Positions 9,023 through 18,349 of a stretch of DNA of 64,000 nucleotides are shown piece by piece. This DNA is from Firmicutes bacterium AM31-12AC (GTDB lineage: Bacteria; Bacillota; Clostridia; Lachnospirales; Lachnospiraceae). Both the position numbers and the translations under genes were made by a program. The notes under the pieces are model-generated. The model ran no database searches. It worked only from the letters and a program-made list of their open reading frames with translations, and was not told the DNA's origin. Within the stretch, counting starts at the first letter, position 1. Each line of letters opens with the position of its first letter. The stretch spans positions 41,048 to 105,047 of the forward strand of contig QUJA01000007.1 in the NCBI GenBank assembly GCA_003480425.1, read 5' to 3'.

Positions 9023-9103
9023 AATTTCCTCCAAAATGATTTGATAAATTTCTTGATAGAACTCATTATAAATGATAGAATAGCTAAATGGAAGTAGTAT
9101 AAA

Positions 9104-10890
9104 ATGGAACGGAGTGAAAATATAGTGAATACCTTATCTGAATTAATTACAAAAGAAATGGAACAGGCATTTACAGCAGCGGGATATGATGCGAAGTTTG
9201 CAAAAGTAACAGTATCAAATCGTCCGGATCTGTGTGAGTATCAGTGCAACGGAGCAATGGCAGCTGCTAAGACATATAAGAAAGCACCAATTATGATTGC
9301 GAATGATATCGTTGCAAATTTACAGGACAGTGAATGTTTTGCTCAGGTAGATGCAGTGAATCCTGGATTCATCAACCTGAAATTAAAATCATCTTTCGTG
9401 ACAGCATTTTTAAATGAGATGGCAGGAGATGACACACTTGGTGTGGAAAAAGAAGTTAATCCGAAGACAATCTTAATTGATTACGGCGGACCAAACGTAG
9501 CAAAACCATTGCACGTAGGACATTTGCGTTCAGCATCATCGGAGAGAGTGTAAAACGTATTATGCGCTTTAAAGGAAATGATGTAACAGGCGATATTCAT
9601 CTTGGAGATTGGGGATACCAGATGGGTCTGATCATTACAGAGTTGGAGAAACGTCAGCCGGATCTTCCATATTTCGATGAGAGCTTTGAGGGAGAATATC
9701 CAAAAGAGGCACCATTTACCATCGGAGAGCTGGAGGAAATTTATCCAACTGCAAGCGGTTATGCAAAAGAACACGAAGAGTATCGTGAGAAGGCATTACA
9801 GGCTACTTATCTGCTTCAGAACGGACACAAAGGATATCGTGCGATCTGGAAGCATATCATGAACGTATCAGTTACAGATTTGAAAAAGAATTATAAGAAT
9901 CTGAATGTTGAATTTGACCTTTGGAAAGGTGAGGCAGACGCACAGAAATATATTCCGGGTATGGTAGAGATGCTCAAAGAAAAAGGGTTTGCACATGTAG
10001 ATGAAGGTGCATTGGTCGTTGATGTTCAGGAAGAAGGAGATAAAAAAGAAATTCCACCATGTATGATCCTAAAATCAGACGGAGCAGCTCTTTATGATAC
10101 AACAGATCTCGCAACATTGGTAGAGCGTGAAGAATTATACAAACCGGATGAAGTGATTTATGTCGTAGATAAGCGTCAGGAATTACATTTTGTCCAGGTA
10201 TTCCGTTGTGCTAAAAAATGTGGTATTGTGCGTCCGGAAACGGGGCTGAAATTCCTTGGATTCGGTACAATGAATGGAAAAGACGGAAAACCATTTAAGA
10301 CAAGAGAAGGCGGAGTTATGCGTCTGGAGAATCTGATCCGTGAGATTGATGAAGAGATGTATAAGAAGATTATGGATAATCGTACTGTTGAGGAAGAAGA
10401 GGCAAGAAATACAGCAAAAACGGTAGGACTTGCTGCAATCAAGTATGGCGATCTCTCAAATCAGGCCTCTAAAGACTATGTGTTTGATGTGGATAGATTT
10501 ACTTCATTTGAGGGAAATACTGGTCCGTACATTTTGTATACGATTGTACGTATTAAATCAATTCTTGGTAAATATCAGCAGGATGGCGGTATCATTGAGG
10601 ATTTGAAACTTCAGGAAGCAACAAATGAGTCTGAAAAAGCTTTGATGCTTGAGATTGCAAAATTCAATGAAATGATTAACAATGTTTATGCAGAAATCGC
10701 ACCACATAAAATTTGTGCATATATTTATGATGTGGCAAACGCATTTAATAAATTTTATCATGAGACAAAGATTTTGGCAGAAGAAGATGCTCAGAAGAAA
10801 GCCGGCTATATCGCATTGTTAAAGCTTACAAAAGATGTGCTGGAGATATGTATTGATTTATTAGGCTTTGAAGCACCGGAAAGAATGTAA
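9104..10890 (+). CDS. argS: Arginyl-tRNA synthetase, split by one-base deletion
   Basis: Charges tRNA-Arg. The first frame (9104-9553) holds the N-terminal add-1 domain and class I entry [13 protein letters not shown], then runs into TAA. The second frame resumes with [20 protein letters not shown] and continues through the catalytic core, a [11 protein letters not shown] loop in the KMSKS position and the DALR anticodon domain ending [10 protein letters not shown]. Inserting one A at about 9531-9537 restores [16 protein letters not shown] and a 595-residue enzyme. An essential single-copy gene makes a sequence error the likely cause. Start could be ATG 9104 or GTG 9125, the latter nearer a GGAG. 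Confidence 0.9.
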
Positions 10891-10938
10891 ACAATAAGAA
10901 GAAAATGTTTGTATAAACGAATTCTATAAACAACAAAT

Positions 10939-10971
10939 AACAGCCTTTCCTATATATGGGAAGGGCTGTTG
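10939..10971 (+). other. Hairpin between argS and the AlaX-like gene
   Basis: AACAGCC..TTCC pairs with GGGAAGGGCTGTT. No T-run follows, so a classical terminator is unlikely; it may be a weak attenuator or processing site ahead of the next gene. Confidence 0.4.
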
Positions 10972-10987
10972 TGAAATGGAGAAAAGA

Positions 10988-12178
10988 ATGACGGAAAAAT
11001 TATTTTACAAAGACAGTCATATGCAGATGTTTCAGGCAATTGTACAAGAGTGTTGCAAGGATGGAGAAAATTATAAAATCCGTTTGGATCGCACGGCATT
11101 TTTCCCGGAAGGCGGAGGACAATATGCTGACCATGGAACTTTGAATGAATATGAAGTGCATGATGTTCAGGAAAAGCAAGGCGATGTGTGGCATTATACT
11201 TCGCATCCGTTTGAAGCGGGAGATGTTGTGGAAGGAAAAATTGACTGGCAGGAACGTTTTGAAAAGATGCAGCAACATACAGGAGAACATATTATATCCG
11301 GGCTTGTGCATGCAAGATTTGGATATAACAATGTAGGATTTCATTTGGGAGATGATTCCTGTACGATGGATTTTGATGGGGAAATTTCAAAAGAGGAACT
11401 GGCGGAAATTGAGTGGAAAGCGAATGAAGCAGTTGTAAAAAATCTGGAAGTACAGGTTACATATCCATCAAAAGAAGAATTAGAAAATATTGCTTATCGA
11501 AGTAAAATTGAAATTGAAGGTCAGATTAGGATTGTGACGATACCAGGATATGATGTATGTGCATGTTGTGCACCACATGTAAAAACAACAGGAGAGATCG
11601 GACAGATTAAACTGACAAATGCACAGCGTTATAAAGGCGGCGTGAGAATTACGATGCTCTGTGGTTTTCGGGCACTTTGCGATTATAGGAAAAAATTATC
11701 AGCAACAAGGCAGATATCTGCAAGTCTTTGTGCAAAAGAGAATGAAACGGCCGAGGCAGTGGAACGTTTAAAAGAAGAAAATAACGCATTAAAACAAGAG
11801 TTGGACAGACAGAAAAAAATGTTGTTGGAGTACAAAGTGAAAGAAGTAGATCCGACTCAGAAGATAGTCTGTTTATTCGAAGAAGGTCTGGATGGGGAAG
11901 GACCACGATTTTTAATGAATCAGGTATTAGAAAAACAACATGATATTTGTGCTGTGTTTAACAGACAGCCGGAAACATCAGAAGAAGGAATGTTGTCATA
12001 TCGCTATGTGATTGGAAGCAAAACATTGGATATGAGATTATTGGTAAAAGAACTGAATTCGCAGTTTCGAGGAAGAGGCGGCGGAAAACCAGAGATGGTG
12101 CAAGGTTCACTATTTGGAGATGAAGAGAGCTTGAGAGGGTGGATACAAGAGAAAGGAGAGGCTTTGAGAAATGAATAA
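10988..12178 (+). CDS. Alanyl-tRNA editing protein, AlaX-L type with DHHA1 domain
   Basis: A free-standing relative of the AlaRS editing region that deacylates mischarged tRNA-Ala. The N-terminal half has RTAFFPEGGGQ and the zinc ligands HTGEHI (about 93-98) and CACCAPH (about 193). A coiled coil (about 240-280, EAVERLKEENNALKQELDRQ) leads to a DHHA1-like tail with FRGRGGGKPEMVQGS. ATG 10988 is preferred (GGAG six bases upstream); ATG 10976 is also possible. Its stop overlaps the start of the next gene, implying coupling. Confidence 0.9.
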   Translation: MTEKLFYKDSHMQMFQAIVQECCKDGENYKIRLDRTAFFPEGGGQYADHGTLNEYEVHDVQEKQGDVWHYTSHPFEAGDVVEGKIDWQERFEKMQQHTGEHIISGLVHARFGYNNVGFHLGDDSCTMDFDGEISKEELAEIEWKANEAVVKNLEVQVTYPSKEELENIAYRSKIEIEGQIRIVTIPGYDVCACCAPHVKTTGEIGQIKLTNAQRYKGGVRITMLCGFRALCDYRKKLSATRQISASLCAKENETAEAVERLKEENNALKQELDRQKKMLLEYKVKEVDPTQKIVCLFEEGLDGEGPRFLMNQVLEKQHDICAVFNRQPETSEEGMLSYRYVIGSKTLDMRLLVKELNSQFRGRGGGKPEMVQGSLFGDEESLRGWIQEKGEALRNE

Positions 12179-13115
12179 TAAGCCGATAAAAAATCCGTTT
12201 TGGTACGTATTTGGCCCACTGCTTGTTTACTGGATTGTAGGAATCTGTGTTAGTATCGGGACAGCGTGTGTACTGGTAATAGGAAATGTAGATGAATTTG
12301 CGAAGGTGATAAGTGGAATTGATACAGGGAGTGCAGATGCTATGACAATGGCAATGCAACAGTGTTCATTACTTGCCATGAAGTTAGAATTAAAATATGC
12401 ACTTGAGATACAGTGTGTAAAAGCAATCTGTTCCATTTTTGCCTGCTCTGTTTTCTATTTTAAAGATCGTAAACGAGAAAAAGAAGAAAATGCACAGATG
12501 CCAGAGAAAGCAACCTGGTCTAAATATATATTTTTGTTAGTGTTTGCAGTTGCATATAATATTGGCGTGAGTTGTTTATCTTATATGGTGCAATTAGTGT
12601 CAGGAAATAGTAGTTTTCAAAATACGTCGGCAATATTTTATAATTCGAAATTTTGGCTTCAGATTGTCGGATTGAGTATTCTGGTGCCAATTATGGAGGA
12701 ATTGTTATTCCGTGGGATTATTTATAAAAGAATGCGGACAAAAACTCCATTTTTGAGGGCGGCAATGTTTTCCGCCATTTTGTTCTCGTTTATGCACAGC
12801 AATGCAATACAGATGGTAAATGCACTTGTGTTGGGATTGGTTTTAGCGTATGTTTATGATAAATATGGTTCATTTAAAGCACCGGTGTTTACACATATGA
12901 TTGCCAATTTAACGGCAGTAATAGGAACGAACACGGGAATCTTTAATGGTTTTGCAAAAAGTCCGGAGATACTTGGCGTTACCGTTGTTATATGTACATT
13001 TGTGGCAGCTGTGATGTTCACAATGATCCAGAAAATGGATACAGGTCTTAAACCGGAACAACCGTCTGATAAATCAGATGATTCCCAGAAACCGAATCTG
13101 GATATGTTCCGTTAA
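12171..13115 (+). CDS. CPBP family intramembrane metalloprotease
   Basis: 314 residues with about eight membrane spans and an acidic C-terminal tail. The CPBP/Abi signature is clear: MEELLFRGIIYKRM (EExxR, about 181-186), then FSFMHSNAIQMVNAL carrying the second-motif His, and THMIANLTAV with the third. Relatives include CAAX prenyl proteases and bacteriocin-immunity proteins; substrate unknown. The ATG lies inside the end of the alaX-like gene (8-base overlap), with AAAGGAGAGG as ribosome site. Confidence 0.9.
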   Translation: MNNKPIKNPFWYVFGPLLVYWIVGICVSIGTACVLVIGNVDEFAKVISGIDTGSADAMTMAMQQCSLLAMKLELKYALEIQCVKAICSIFACSVFYFKDRKREKEENAQMPEKATWSKYIFLLVFAVAYNIGVSCLSYMVQLVSGNSSFQNTSAIFYNSKFWLQIVGLSILVPIMEELLFRGIIYKRMRTKTPFLRAAMFSAILFSFMHSNAIQMVNALVLGLVLAYVYDKYGSFKAPVFTHMIANLTAVIGTNTGIFNGFAKSPEILGVTVVICTFVAAVMFTMIQKMDTGLKPEQPSDKSDDSQKPNLDMFR

Positions 13116-13146
13116 TATAGTGTGAATTAATTGAATATAGAAAATG

Positions 13147-13173
13147 TTAGCACTCGTTTAAATCGAGTGCTAA
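13147..13173. promoter_or_regulatory. CIRCE operator (HrcA site) upstream of htpG
   Basis: Perfect TTAGCACTC-N9-GAGTGCTAA, the consensus heat-shock operator bound by HrcA. It ends eight bases before the -35 box of the promoter at 13181-13209, so it sits upstream of the promoter rather than over the start site. Confidence 0.95.
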
Positions 13174-13180
13174 AAAGTTG

Positions 13181-13209
13181 TTGACTTTTGGTCATTCTCG
13201 TATTAGAAT
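13181..13209 (+). promoter_or_regulatory. Promoter of htpG
   Basis: TTGACT (13181-13186), a 17-base spacer, TAGAAT (13204-13209). The leader to the ATG at 13318 is about 100 bases and contains a hairpin ATGATAC/GTATCAT (13228-13264). Confidence 0.6.
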
Positions 13210-13317
13210 ACTCTTTAGATGGTAAAAATGATACTGCTTACAGAAGAATTGCAGATGGTATCATCCAATTAACTTCAGATTAACAGTAAAATGATTTATA
13301 AAAGAGGAGTGTTTACT

Positions 13318-15360
13318 ATGACAATGAAGAAAGGTAGTTTATCAATTGACAGCGAAAATATTTTCCCGATTATAAAGAAATGGGTATATTCAGATCACGA
13401 TATCTTTGTGCGTGAGCTTGTGTCGAACGGATGCGATGCAATCACAAAATTGAAAAAGCTTGATATGATGGGAGAATATGAACTTCCAGATAATTATAAA
13501 GCAAAAATTCAAGTGATTGTAAATCCAGAAGAGAAAACATTAAAATTTATTGACAATGGTCTTGGTATGACAGCTGAGGAAGTTGAAAAATATATTACAC
13601 AGATTGCATTTTCTGGTGCTACACAATTCCTTGAGAAATATAAGGATAAAACAACGGAAGATGAGATGATCGGACATTTTGGTCTGGGATTCTATTCAGC
13701 ATTTATGGTTGCAGATGAGGTACATATCGATACACTTTCTTATCAGAATGATGCAACTGCTGTACACTGGGTAAGCGAAGGCGGTACAGAGTACGAGATG
13801 CAGGATGGAAATAAACAGGAAGTCGGAACAGAGATCACACTGTTTTTGAATGAAGATTGTCTTGAATTTGCAAATGAATATCGCGTAAGAGAAGTGTTGG
13901 AGAAATACTGTTCATTTATGCCGGTAGAAATTTTCTTAAGCAAAGCGAATGCAGAACCGGAGTACGAGACAATCGATGAGGCGGATGTTCTGGACACAGA
14001 TGAAGTAGTTGAGCATATCACAGAAGAGCCGAAAGAAGGGGAAGAGGGCGAAGCAAAACAGAAAGCAAAAATTGTAAAACGTCCTGTTTCAATCAGTGAT
14101 ATTCACCCATTGTGGACAAAGAATCCAAGCGAATGTACAAAAGAAGATTACATTGATTTTTATAGAAAAGTATTTATGGATTACAAAGAACCATTATTCT
14201 GGATTCATTTGAATATGGATTATCCATTTAACTTAAAAGGAATTTTGTATTTCCCTAAGATTAATACAGAGTATGACTCAATTGAAGGAAAGATCAAATT
14301 GTATAACAATCAGGTCTTTATCGCAGATAATATTAAAGAAGTGATTCCTGAATTCTTAATGGTATTGAAGGGTGTGATTGATTGTCCTGATTTACCATTG
14401 AACGTATCTCGTAGTGCACTGCAGAATGACGGATTTGTAAATAAAGTCGCAGATTACATTTCTAAGAAGGTTGCAGATAAGCTGAACGGAATGTTCAAGA
14501 CTGACAGAGAAAATTATGAGAAATACTGGGATGATATCAGCCCATTCATCAAGTTTGGATGCTTAAAAGATGAAAAATTCGGTAGTAAAGTAAAAGATTC
14601 CATTCTTTACAAAGACTTGGAACACAAATATCTGACTTTGGAAGATTGCATTAAGGCAAATAAAAAAGAAGATGCTGAAACTGAAGAGACAAAGACTGAG
14701 ACAACAGAAGGAACTGACGCAGCAGAGAATTCTGAACAGGCTGAAAAAGAAAAAACTACTGTTTATTATGTAACAGACGAACAACAGCAGAGCCAGTATA
14801 TCAACATGTTTAAAGAACAGGGACAGGATGCGATTCTGCTGACACATAATATTGATTCTGCATTCATTACTTATCTGGAGCAGAAACATGAAGATGTGAA
14901 ATTTATGAGAATTGATGCCGATGTACATGAGTCTTTGAAAGATGAAGTATCTGAAGATGAAAAAGAAGAGTTCCAGAAGACATCGGACAGTATCGTAGAG
15001 ATTTTCCGTAAAGAGCTTGGAAATGATAAGCTGGATGTTAAAGTAGAAAAACTCAAAGATGATAATGTGGCATCGATGGCTGTACTGTCAGAAGAATCCA
15101 GACGTATGGCAGAGATGATGAAGATGTATGGAATGAGTGGCATGGATCCAAGTATGTTTGGAACACAGGCAACACTGATTTTAAATGCAAATCATCCATT
15201 GGTTAAATTTGTTGTAGAGCATAAGAGAAGCAAAAATGTATCAATTATTTGTAAACAGCTCTATGACTTGGCAATGCTGGCTCATAAGCCATTAAATCCG
15301 GAAGAGATGACAGCATTTGTACAGAGAAGCAATGAGATTATGATGCTTTTGACAAAATAA
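13318..15360 (+). CDS. htpG: HSP90-family chaperone HtpG
   Basis: ATP-dependent chaperone. The GHKL ATPase domain has VRELVSNGCDAITK, KFIDNGLGMTAEEV and GHFGLGFYSAFMVAD. The middle domain includes SRSALQNDG, and the C-terminal dimer domain ends NEIMMLLTK. About 680 residues, longer than E. coli HtpG owing to acidic insertions at about 235-255 and 455-490, the latter rich in Glu/Thr. The ATG at 13318 (MTMKKGSLS) follows AAGAGGAG by eight bases; the longer frame starting MIYKRG has no good site. A CIRCE element upstream indicates HrcA control. Confidence 0.95.
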   Translation: MTMKKGSLSIDSENIFPIIKKWVYSDHDIFVRELVSNGCDAITKLKKLDMMGEYELPDNYKAKIQVIVNPEEKTLKFIDNGLGMTAEEVEKYITQIAFSGATQFLEKYKDKTTEDEMIGHFGLGFYSAFMVADEVHIDTLSYQNDATAVHWVSEGGTEYEMQDGNKQEVGTEITLFLNEDCLEFANEYRVREVLEKYCSFMPVEIFLSKANAEPEYETIDEADVLDTDEVVEHITEEPKEGEEGEAKQKAKIVKRPVSISDIHPLWTKNPSECTKEDYIDFYRKVFMDYKEPLFWIHLNMDYPFNLKGILYFPKINTEYDSIEGKIKLYNNQVFIADNIKEVIPEFLMVLKGVIDCPDLPLNVSRSALQNDGFVNKVADYISKKVADKLNGMFKTDRENYEKYWDDISPFIKFGCLKDEKFGSKVKDSILYKDLEHKYLTLEDCIKANKKEDAETEETKTETTEGTDAAENSEQAEKEKTTVYYVTDEQQQSQYINMFKEQGQDAILLTHNIDSAFITYLEQKHEDVKFMRIDADVHESLKDEVSEDEKEEFQKTSDSIVEIFRKELGNDKLDVKVEKLKDDNVASMAVLSEESRRMAEMMKMYGMSGMDPSMFGTQATLILNANHPLVKFVVEHKRSKNVSIICKQLYDLAMLAHKPLNPEEMTAFVQRSNEIMMLLTK

Positions 15361-15391
15361 AATGAAGTGACAGGGACATCCTGTATATAGA

Positions 15392-15442
15392 AGAGAGCAA
15401 TTTCTGTTAAGAATATTCTTGGTGGAGGTTGCTCTCTTTTTA
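15392..15442 (+). terminator. Terminator after htpG
   Basis: AGAGAGCAA (15392-15400) pairs with TTGCTCTCT (15429-15437), followed by a T-run. Confidence 0.8.
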
Positions 15443-15620
15443 TATATCAGATGTGAGATGACTCCCACCTCTGTAGGTGGCGAGTAACAAATCAGTATCA
15501 GTGGTGGGAGTCAATCCCTCATCTGATATAGCCTCCGGCAGGATTGCAGAGATGCGCAGAAGAAGTATGTCATGCATTGCATGACGCGCATCTCGCAGCA
15601 AGAATGCAGAGGCATTCTTG
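15443..15620. repeat. Three-hairpin intergenic element
   Basis: First hairpin 15443-15530: outer stem TATATCAGATG/CATCTGATATA plus TGACTCCCACC/GGTGGGAGTCA, with an alternative inner hairpin CCACCT/AGGTGG (15465-15480). Second, 15549-15594: GAGATGCGC/GCGCATCTC around GTCATGC/GCATGAC. Third, 15599-15620: CAAGAATGC/GCATTCTTG. GC-richer than its flanks and without a credible gene. This looks like a dispersed palindromic element or folded RNA; I see no second copy in the window. Confidence 0.6.
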
Positions 15621-15652
15621 AATAGGAAGAGTTTTCTTATTAACAAACCTAG

Positions 15653-15684
15653 TTGACAAACAATATTATATGGCATATAATATT
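15653..15684 (+). promoter_or_regulatory. padR promoter with overlapping palindromic operator
   Basis: TTGACA (15653-15658), 17-base spacer, TATAAT (15676-15681). A perfect palindrome, AATATTATATG-G-CATATAATATT (15662-15684), covers the spacer and the -10 box. This is where a PadR autorepressor would bind. Confidence 0.75.
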
Positions 15685-15739
15685 GGAAAAGAAATAATAT
15701 TACAAATAGAATAGTATGATACATAAATGAGGTGATGGA

Positions 15740-16063
15740 ATGGTATTTAACACAGGTGCTGCCTTATTGGACGCGATTGTTCTTGCTGTTGTGTCAAGAG
15801 AAACTGAGGGTACTTATGGTTATAAGATTACACAAGATGTGCGTAAAGCAATTGATGTATCGGAATCTACTTTATATCCGGTGCTCAGGAGACTGCAGAA
15901 AGATGAATGTCTGGAAGTATATGATAAGAGTTATGACGGAAGAAACCGACGTTATTATAAAGTAACGGAAAAAGGGATGGCACAGCTTAATTTATATAAA
16001 ATTGAATGGAAGAACTATTCTAGCAAGATACAGGATATATTTGAAGGGGGTGTGGGAGTATGA
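15740..16063 (+). CDS. PadR-family transcriptional repressor
   Basis: 107 residues. Winged helix typical of PadR: LDAIVLAVVSRETEGTYGYKI, then ESTLYPVLRRLQKDECLEVYD and GRNRRYYKVTEKG (about 12-85), with a short C-terminal dimer helix. Its gene overlaps the next by four bases (GTATGA-type junction), the usual PadR-DUF1700-DUF4097 arrangement. The palindrome over its own promoter suggests autoregulation of the envelope operon. Confidence 0.92.
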   Translation: MVFNTGAALLDAIVLAVVSRETEGTYGYKITQDVRKAIDVSESTLYPVLRRLQKDECLEVYDKSYDGRNRRYYKVTEKGMAQLNLYKIEWKNYSSKIQDIFEGGVGV

Positions 16064-16821
16064 ACCGCAAACAATTTATGGAAGAATTAAGCCAACTGCT
16101 CATAGGAATATCAGAAGAAGAAAGAGTAGAAGCACTGCAATATTATGAAGATTATTTTGATGATGCAGGAGCTGAGAATGAGCAGCAGGTAATAGAGGAA
16201 CTAGGTACTCCGCAGAAGGTTGCCTCAACTATATGTCTGAATCTAGAACCAGGAAGTGAACAGAATGGTGAATTTACAGAATCTGGATTTCAGGATGAAC
16301 GATTTGAGGAAAAAGCAACACCTGCCGCAAGAAGCCCGCGGACAAAAGAAGGGAACACCTATTCATATAATGAAGATTTTGGAGAGCAGGATTATCAACG
16401 TGCTTATGATAACATGGGACAAGGACAGAAACCATGGACGAGCAAGACGTTAAAAATCATCTTGATCATTGCAATTGTTCTGGTTGGTGCACCGGTTGTA
16501 ATTCCGGTTGGAATAGGAATTGTAGCTGTTGTATTGGGACTTGTGATAGCGGCATTTGCAGTCTTTGCAGGTCTGGTGGCCGCATCAGTGGGGATTGGAA
16601 TAGCCGGAATCGCAGTAGCTGTACTTGGAATCGTGGCAGCAGTTGGATTCCCATCGGCGATGATAATGGTTGGTGTCGGATTGATTATGTTGGCACTTGG
16701 TCTGGTGGCAACGGTTGCAACTGTAAGATTGTGTATGGTTATGTATCCAGCAATATTTCGAATTTTTGTTAATATTTGCAGATGGCCATTTTATCGAGGA
16801 AAGGCGGTGGGTAATGTATGA
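16060..16821 (+). CDS. DUF1700 / HAAS-domain membrane protein
   Basis: 253 residues. The N-terminal HAAS-type helical domain (MNRKQFMEELSQLLIGISEEERVEAL, with YYEDYFDDAG) is followed by a charged linker and four very hydrophobic Gly/Ala/Val-rich spans (about 128-235). Such proteins accompany PadR regulators in Firmicutes and are thought to act as membrane adaptors in envelope-stress control. The start overlaps padR and the stop overlaps the DUF4097 gene (ATGA), so translation is probably coupled. Confidence 0.9.
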   Translation: MNRKQFMEELSQLLIGISEEERVEALQYYEDYFDDAGAENEQQVIEELGTPQKVASTICLNLEPGSEQNGEFTESGFQDERFEEKATPAARSPRTKEGNTYSYNEDFGEQDYQRAYDNMGQGQKPWTSKTLKIILIIAIVLVGAPVVIPVGIGIVAVVLGLVIAAFAVFAGLVAASVGIGIAGIAVAVLGIVAAVGFPSAMIMVGVGLIMLALGLVATVATVRLCMVMYPAIFRIFVNICRWPFYRGKAVGNV

Positions 16822-17642
16822 AAAAGCAATGGAAGATATTCTGGGCGATTTGTGGCAGCCTTGCTGCAATCGGAGTGATTTGTTGTATTGTCGGTGTGAT
16901 ATTAGGCGGTTCATTTTTTAGAAGTATTGTAAAAGATAGGGATTTTGATTATATAACCATTGAAGCGGAAAATGACTTGGAAATAAAAGGAGAAGAACAG
17001 CAGACATTTTATGGAATAAAAGAGCTGGACGTAGATGTATCGCAGGTGAATGTACAGCTCGAAGAGTATGATGGCAGATATTTGACAGTAGAAACGGTTG
17101 ATATTCCGGACAATGTTTTAAATGAAATCTCTTATACGGCAGACGAGTCTTCATTAGAGATAGAATTGGAAGATTCAAAAAGAATTAAGAAATTATTGTC
17201 AGATAATACAAAGGCAACGATAAGAATAAAAGTTCCATCTCGTTCATTACAAGAAGCAGATATTTCGGTGGGAGCCGGAAGCTTATATATCAGTCAGATA
17301 CAAGTTGAAGAATTAAAGGTAGAAGTAGGAGCCGGTCAGGCAAAGATAGAACAATTTGTTTCAAATTGTGCAGAATTTCAGTGTGGAGCAGGAGAAATGC
17401 AGATTGCAGGCGAAGCAGAATCAACAGAAGTTGAATGTGGAGTCGGAAGTATCATTTATCAGGCAAAAGGAAGAGAGGACGAATATAACTACCAAGTGGA
17501 AAGCTCTCTGGGAGAAGTTACTGTAGGAGGCAGGTCATGTGGTGGAATTGGTTCAGGTACAGAGATTTCTCGTGATGGAGCAAAAAAAGAATTATATATA
17601 GAATGTGGAATCGGTCAGGTTCAGGTGGAATTTCAAAAGTAG
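16818..17642 (+). CDS. DUF4097-family membrane-anchored beta protein
   Basis: 274 residues: a single N-terminal membrane anchor (about 5-33) and then an extracellular repetitive beta-helix-like domain with recurring VGAG and GVG turns (ISVGAGSLYISQI, VEVGAGQAKIEQF, CGAGEMQIAG, CGVGSIIYQ, CGIGQVQVEFQ). This is the DUF4097 fold. It is the third gene of the PadR operon, with a four-base overlap. Its exact role is unknown; it is presumed to sense or shield the envelope. Confidence 0.88.
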   Translation: MKKQWKIFWAICGSLAAIGVICCIVGVILGGSFFRSIVKDRDFDYITIEAENDLEIKGEEQQTFYGIKELDVDVSQVNVQLEEYDGRYLTVETVDIPDNVLNEISYTADESSLEIELEDSKRIKKLLSDNTKATIRIKVPSRSLQEADISVGAGSLYISQIQVEELKVEVGAGQAKIEQFVSNCAEFQCGAGEMQIAGEAESTEVECGVGSIIYQAKGREDEYNYQVESSLGEVTVGGRSCGGIGSGTEISRDGAKKELYIECGIGQVQVEFQK

Positions 17643-17684
17643 CAAGTGATTTATACAAATATAATATGAAGAGGAGAACATATC

Positions 17685-17879
17685 ATGAAAAAATTATATC
17701 GATCAAAAGAAAGCAGAATGTTATGTGGTGTATGTGGAGGTGTAGGAGAATACTTTAATATCGACCCAACATTGGTTCGATTAGGAATGGTGCTTCTGGC
17801 TGCATGCAGTTTCGGAACAGGTGTATTAGCGTATTTTATTGCAGCTGTGATCATTCCAGATGAGCCGTCTGCTTTCTAG
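17685..17879 (+). CDS. PspC-domain membrane protein
   Basis: 64 residues. MKKLYRSKESRMLCGVCGGVGEYFNIDPTLVR is the PspC signature, followed by one membrane span (about 36-58) and a short tail. PspC proteins take part in phage-shock/envelope-stress responses. A GAGGAG site lies ten bases upstream. It closes the PadR-DUF1700-DUF4097 cluster, supporting an envelope-stress function for the group. Confidence 0.93.
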   Translation: MKKLYRSKESRMLCGVCGGVGEYFNIDPTLVRLGMVLLAACSFGTGVLAYFIAAVIIPDEPSAF

Positions 17880-17967
17880 AAAGAATATAGAATCATGAGA
17901 AAAGGCATTCATATAGAATGTCTTTTTGCATTTATGGGTATACTCTGAAAAAAAGAAAGGGGTATCC

Positions 17968-18171
17968 ATGATGAAAAAAGAAACGATAGATTTAAAATGC
18001 TTAGAAGAAGATGAAAAACTGAAATACGAAATTGCTGAAGAATTAGGCCTTCTAGACAAAGTAATGGAATCAGGATGGAAATCATTGTCATCCAAAGAAA
18101 CAGGCAGAATTGGGGGCTTGATCACGAAGCGAAGAAGGGAAGAAAAGCAAAAGAACGAAAATAAAAAGTAA
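17968..18171 (+). CDS. Small acid-soluble spore protein, alpha/beta-type relative
   Basis: A 67-residue basic protein. YEIAEELGLLDKVMESGW followed by LSSKETGRIGGLITKRRRE fits the two conserved helices of alpha/beta SASPs, which coat spore DNA; the canonical S-R-x-x-G-x-x-G-G motif is changed to SKETGRIGG. The ATG at 17968 follows GAAAGGGG by five bases; upstream in-frame codons have no site. Its presence suggests a spore-forming ancestry. The divergence makes a variant role possible. Confidence 0.75.
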   Translation: MMKKETIDLKCLEEDEKLKYEIAEELGLLDKVMESGWKSLSSKETGRIGGLITKRRREEKQKNENKK

Positions 18172-18349
18172 AAAGAAAATGTGAAAAATTGAAGAAAATC
18201 AAATGAAAAAACTATGAATATATTGCGTTGAAGAGATAAAATTGATAAAAATAGTTGAAATTGGAAAGTGTTTTTGGTACAATTGTATGATTGAGATAAT
18301 CGCTTTGTGAGGAATCACATGCGTTTGACTTAAAAAAATAGGTGGGAAA

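Noticed and set aside
15440..15724. Minus-strand ORF of 94 codons across the three hairpins
   Set aside because: Its translation is dictated by the palindromes and by promoter sequence of padR; treated as a spurious frame of the repeat.
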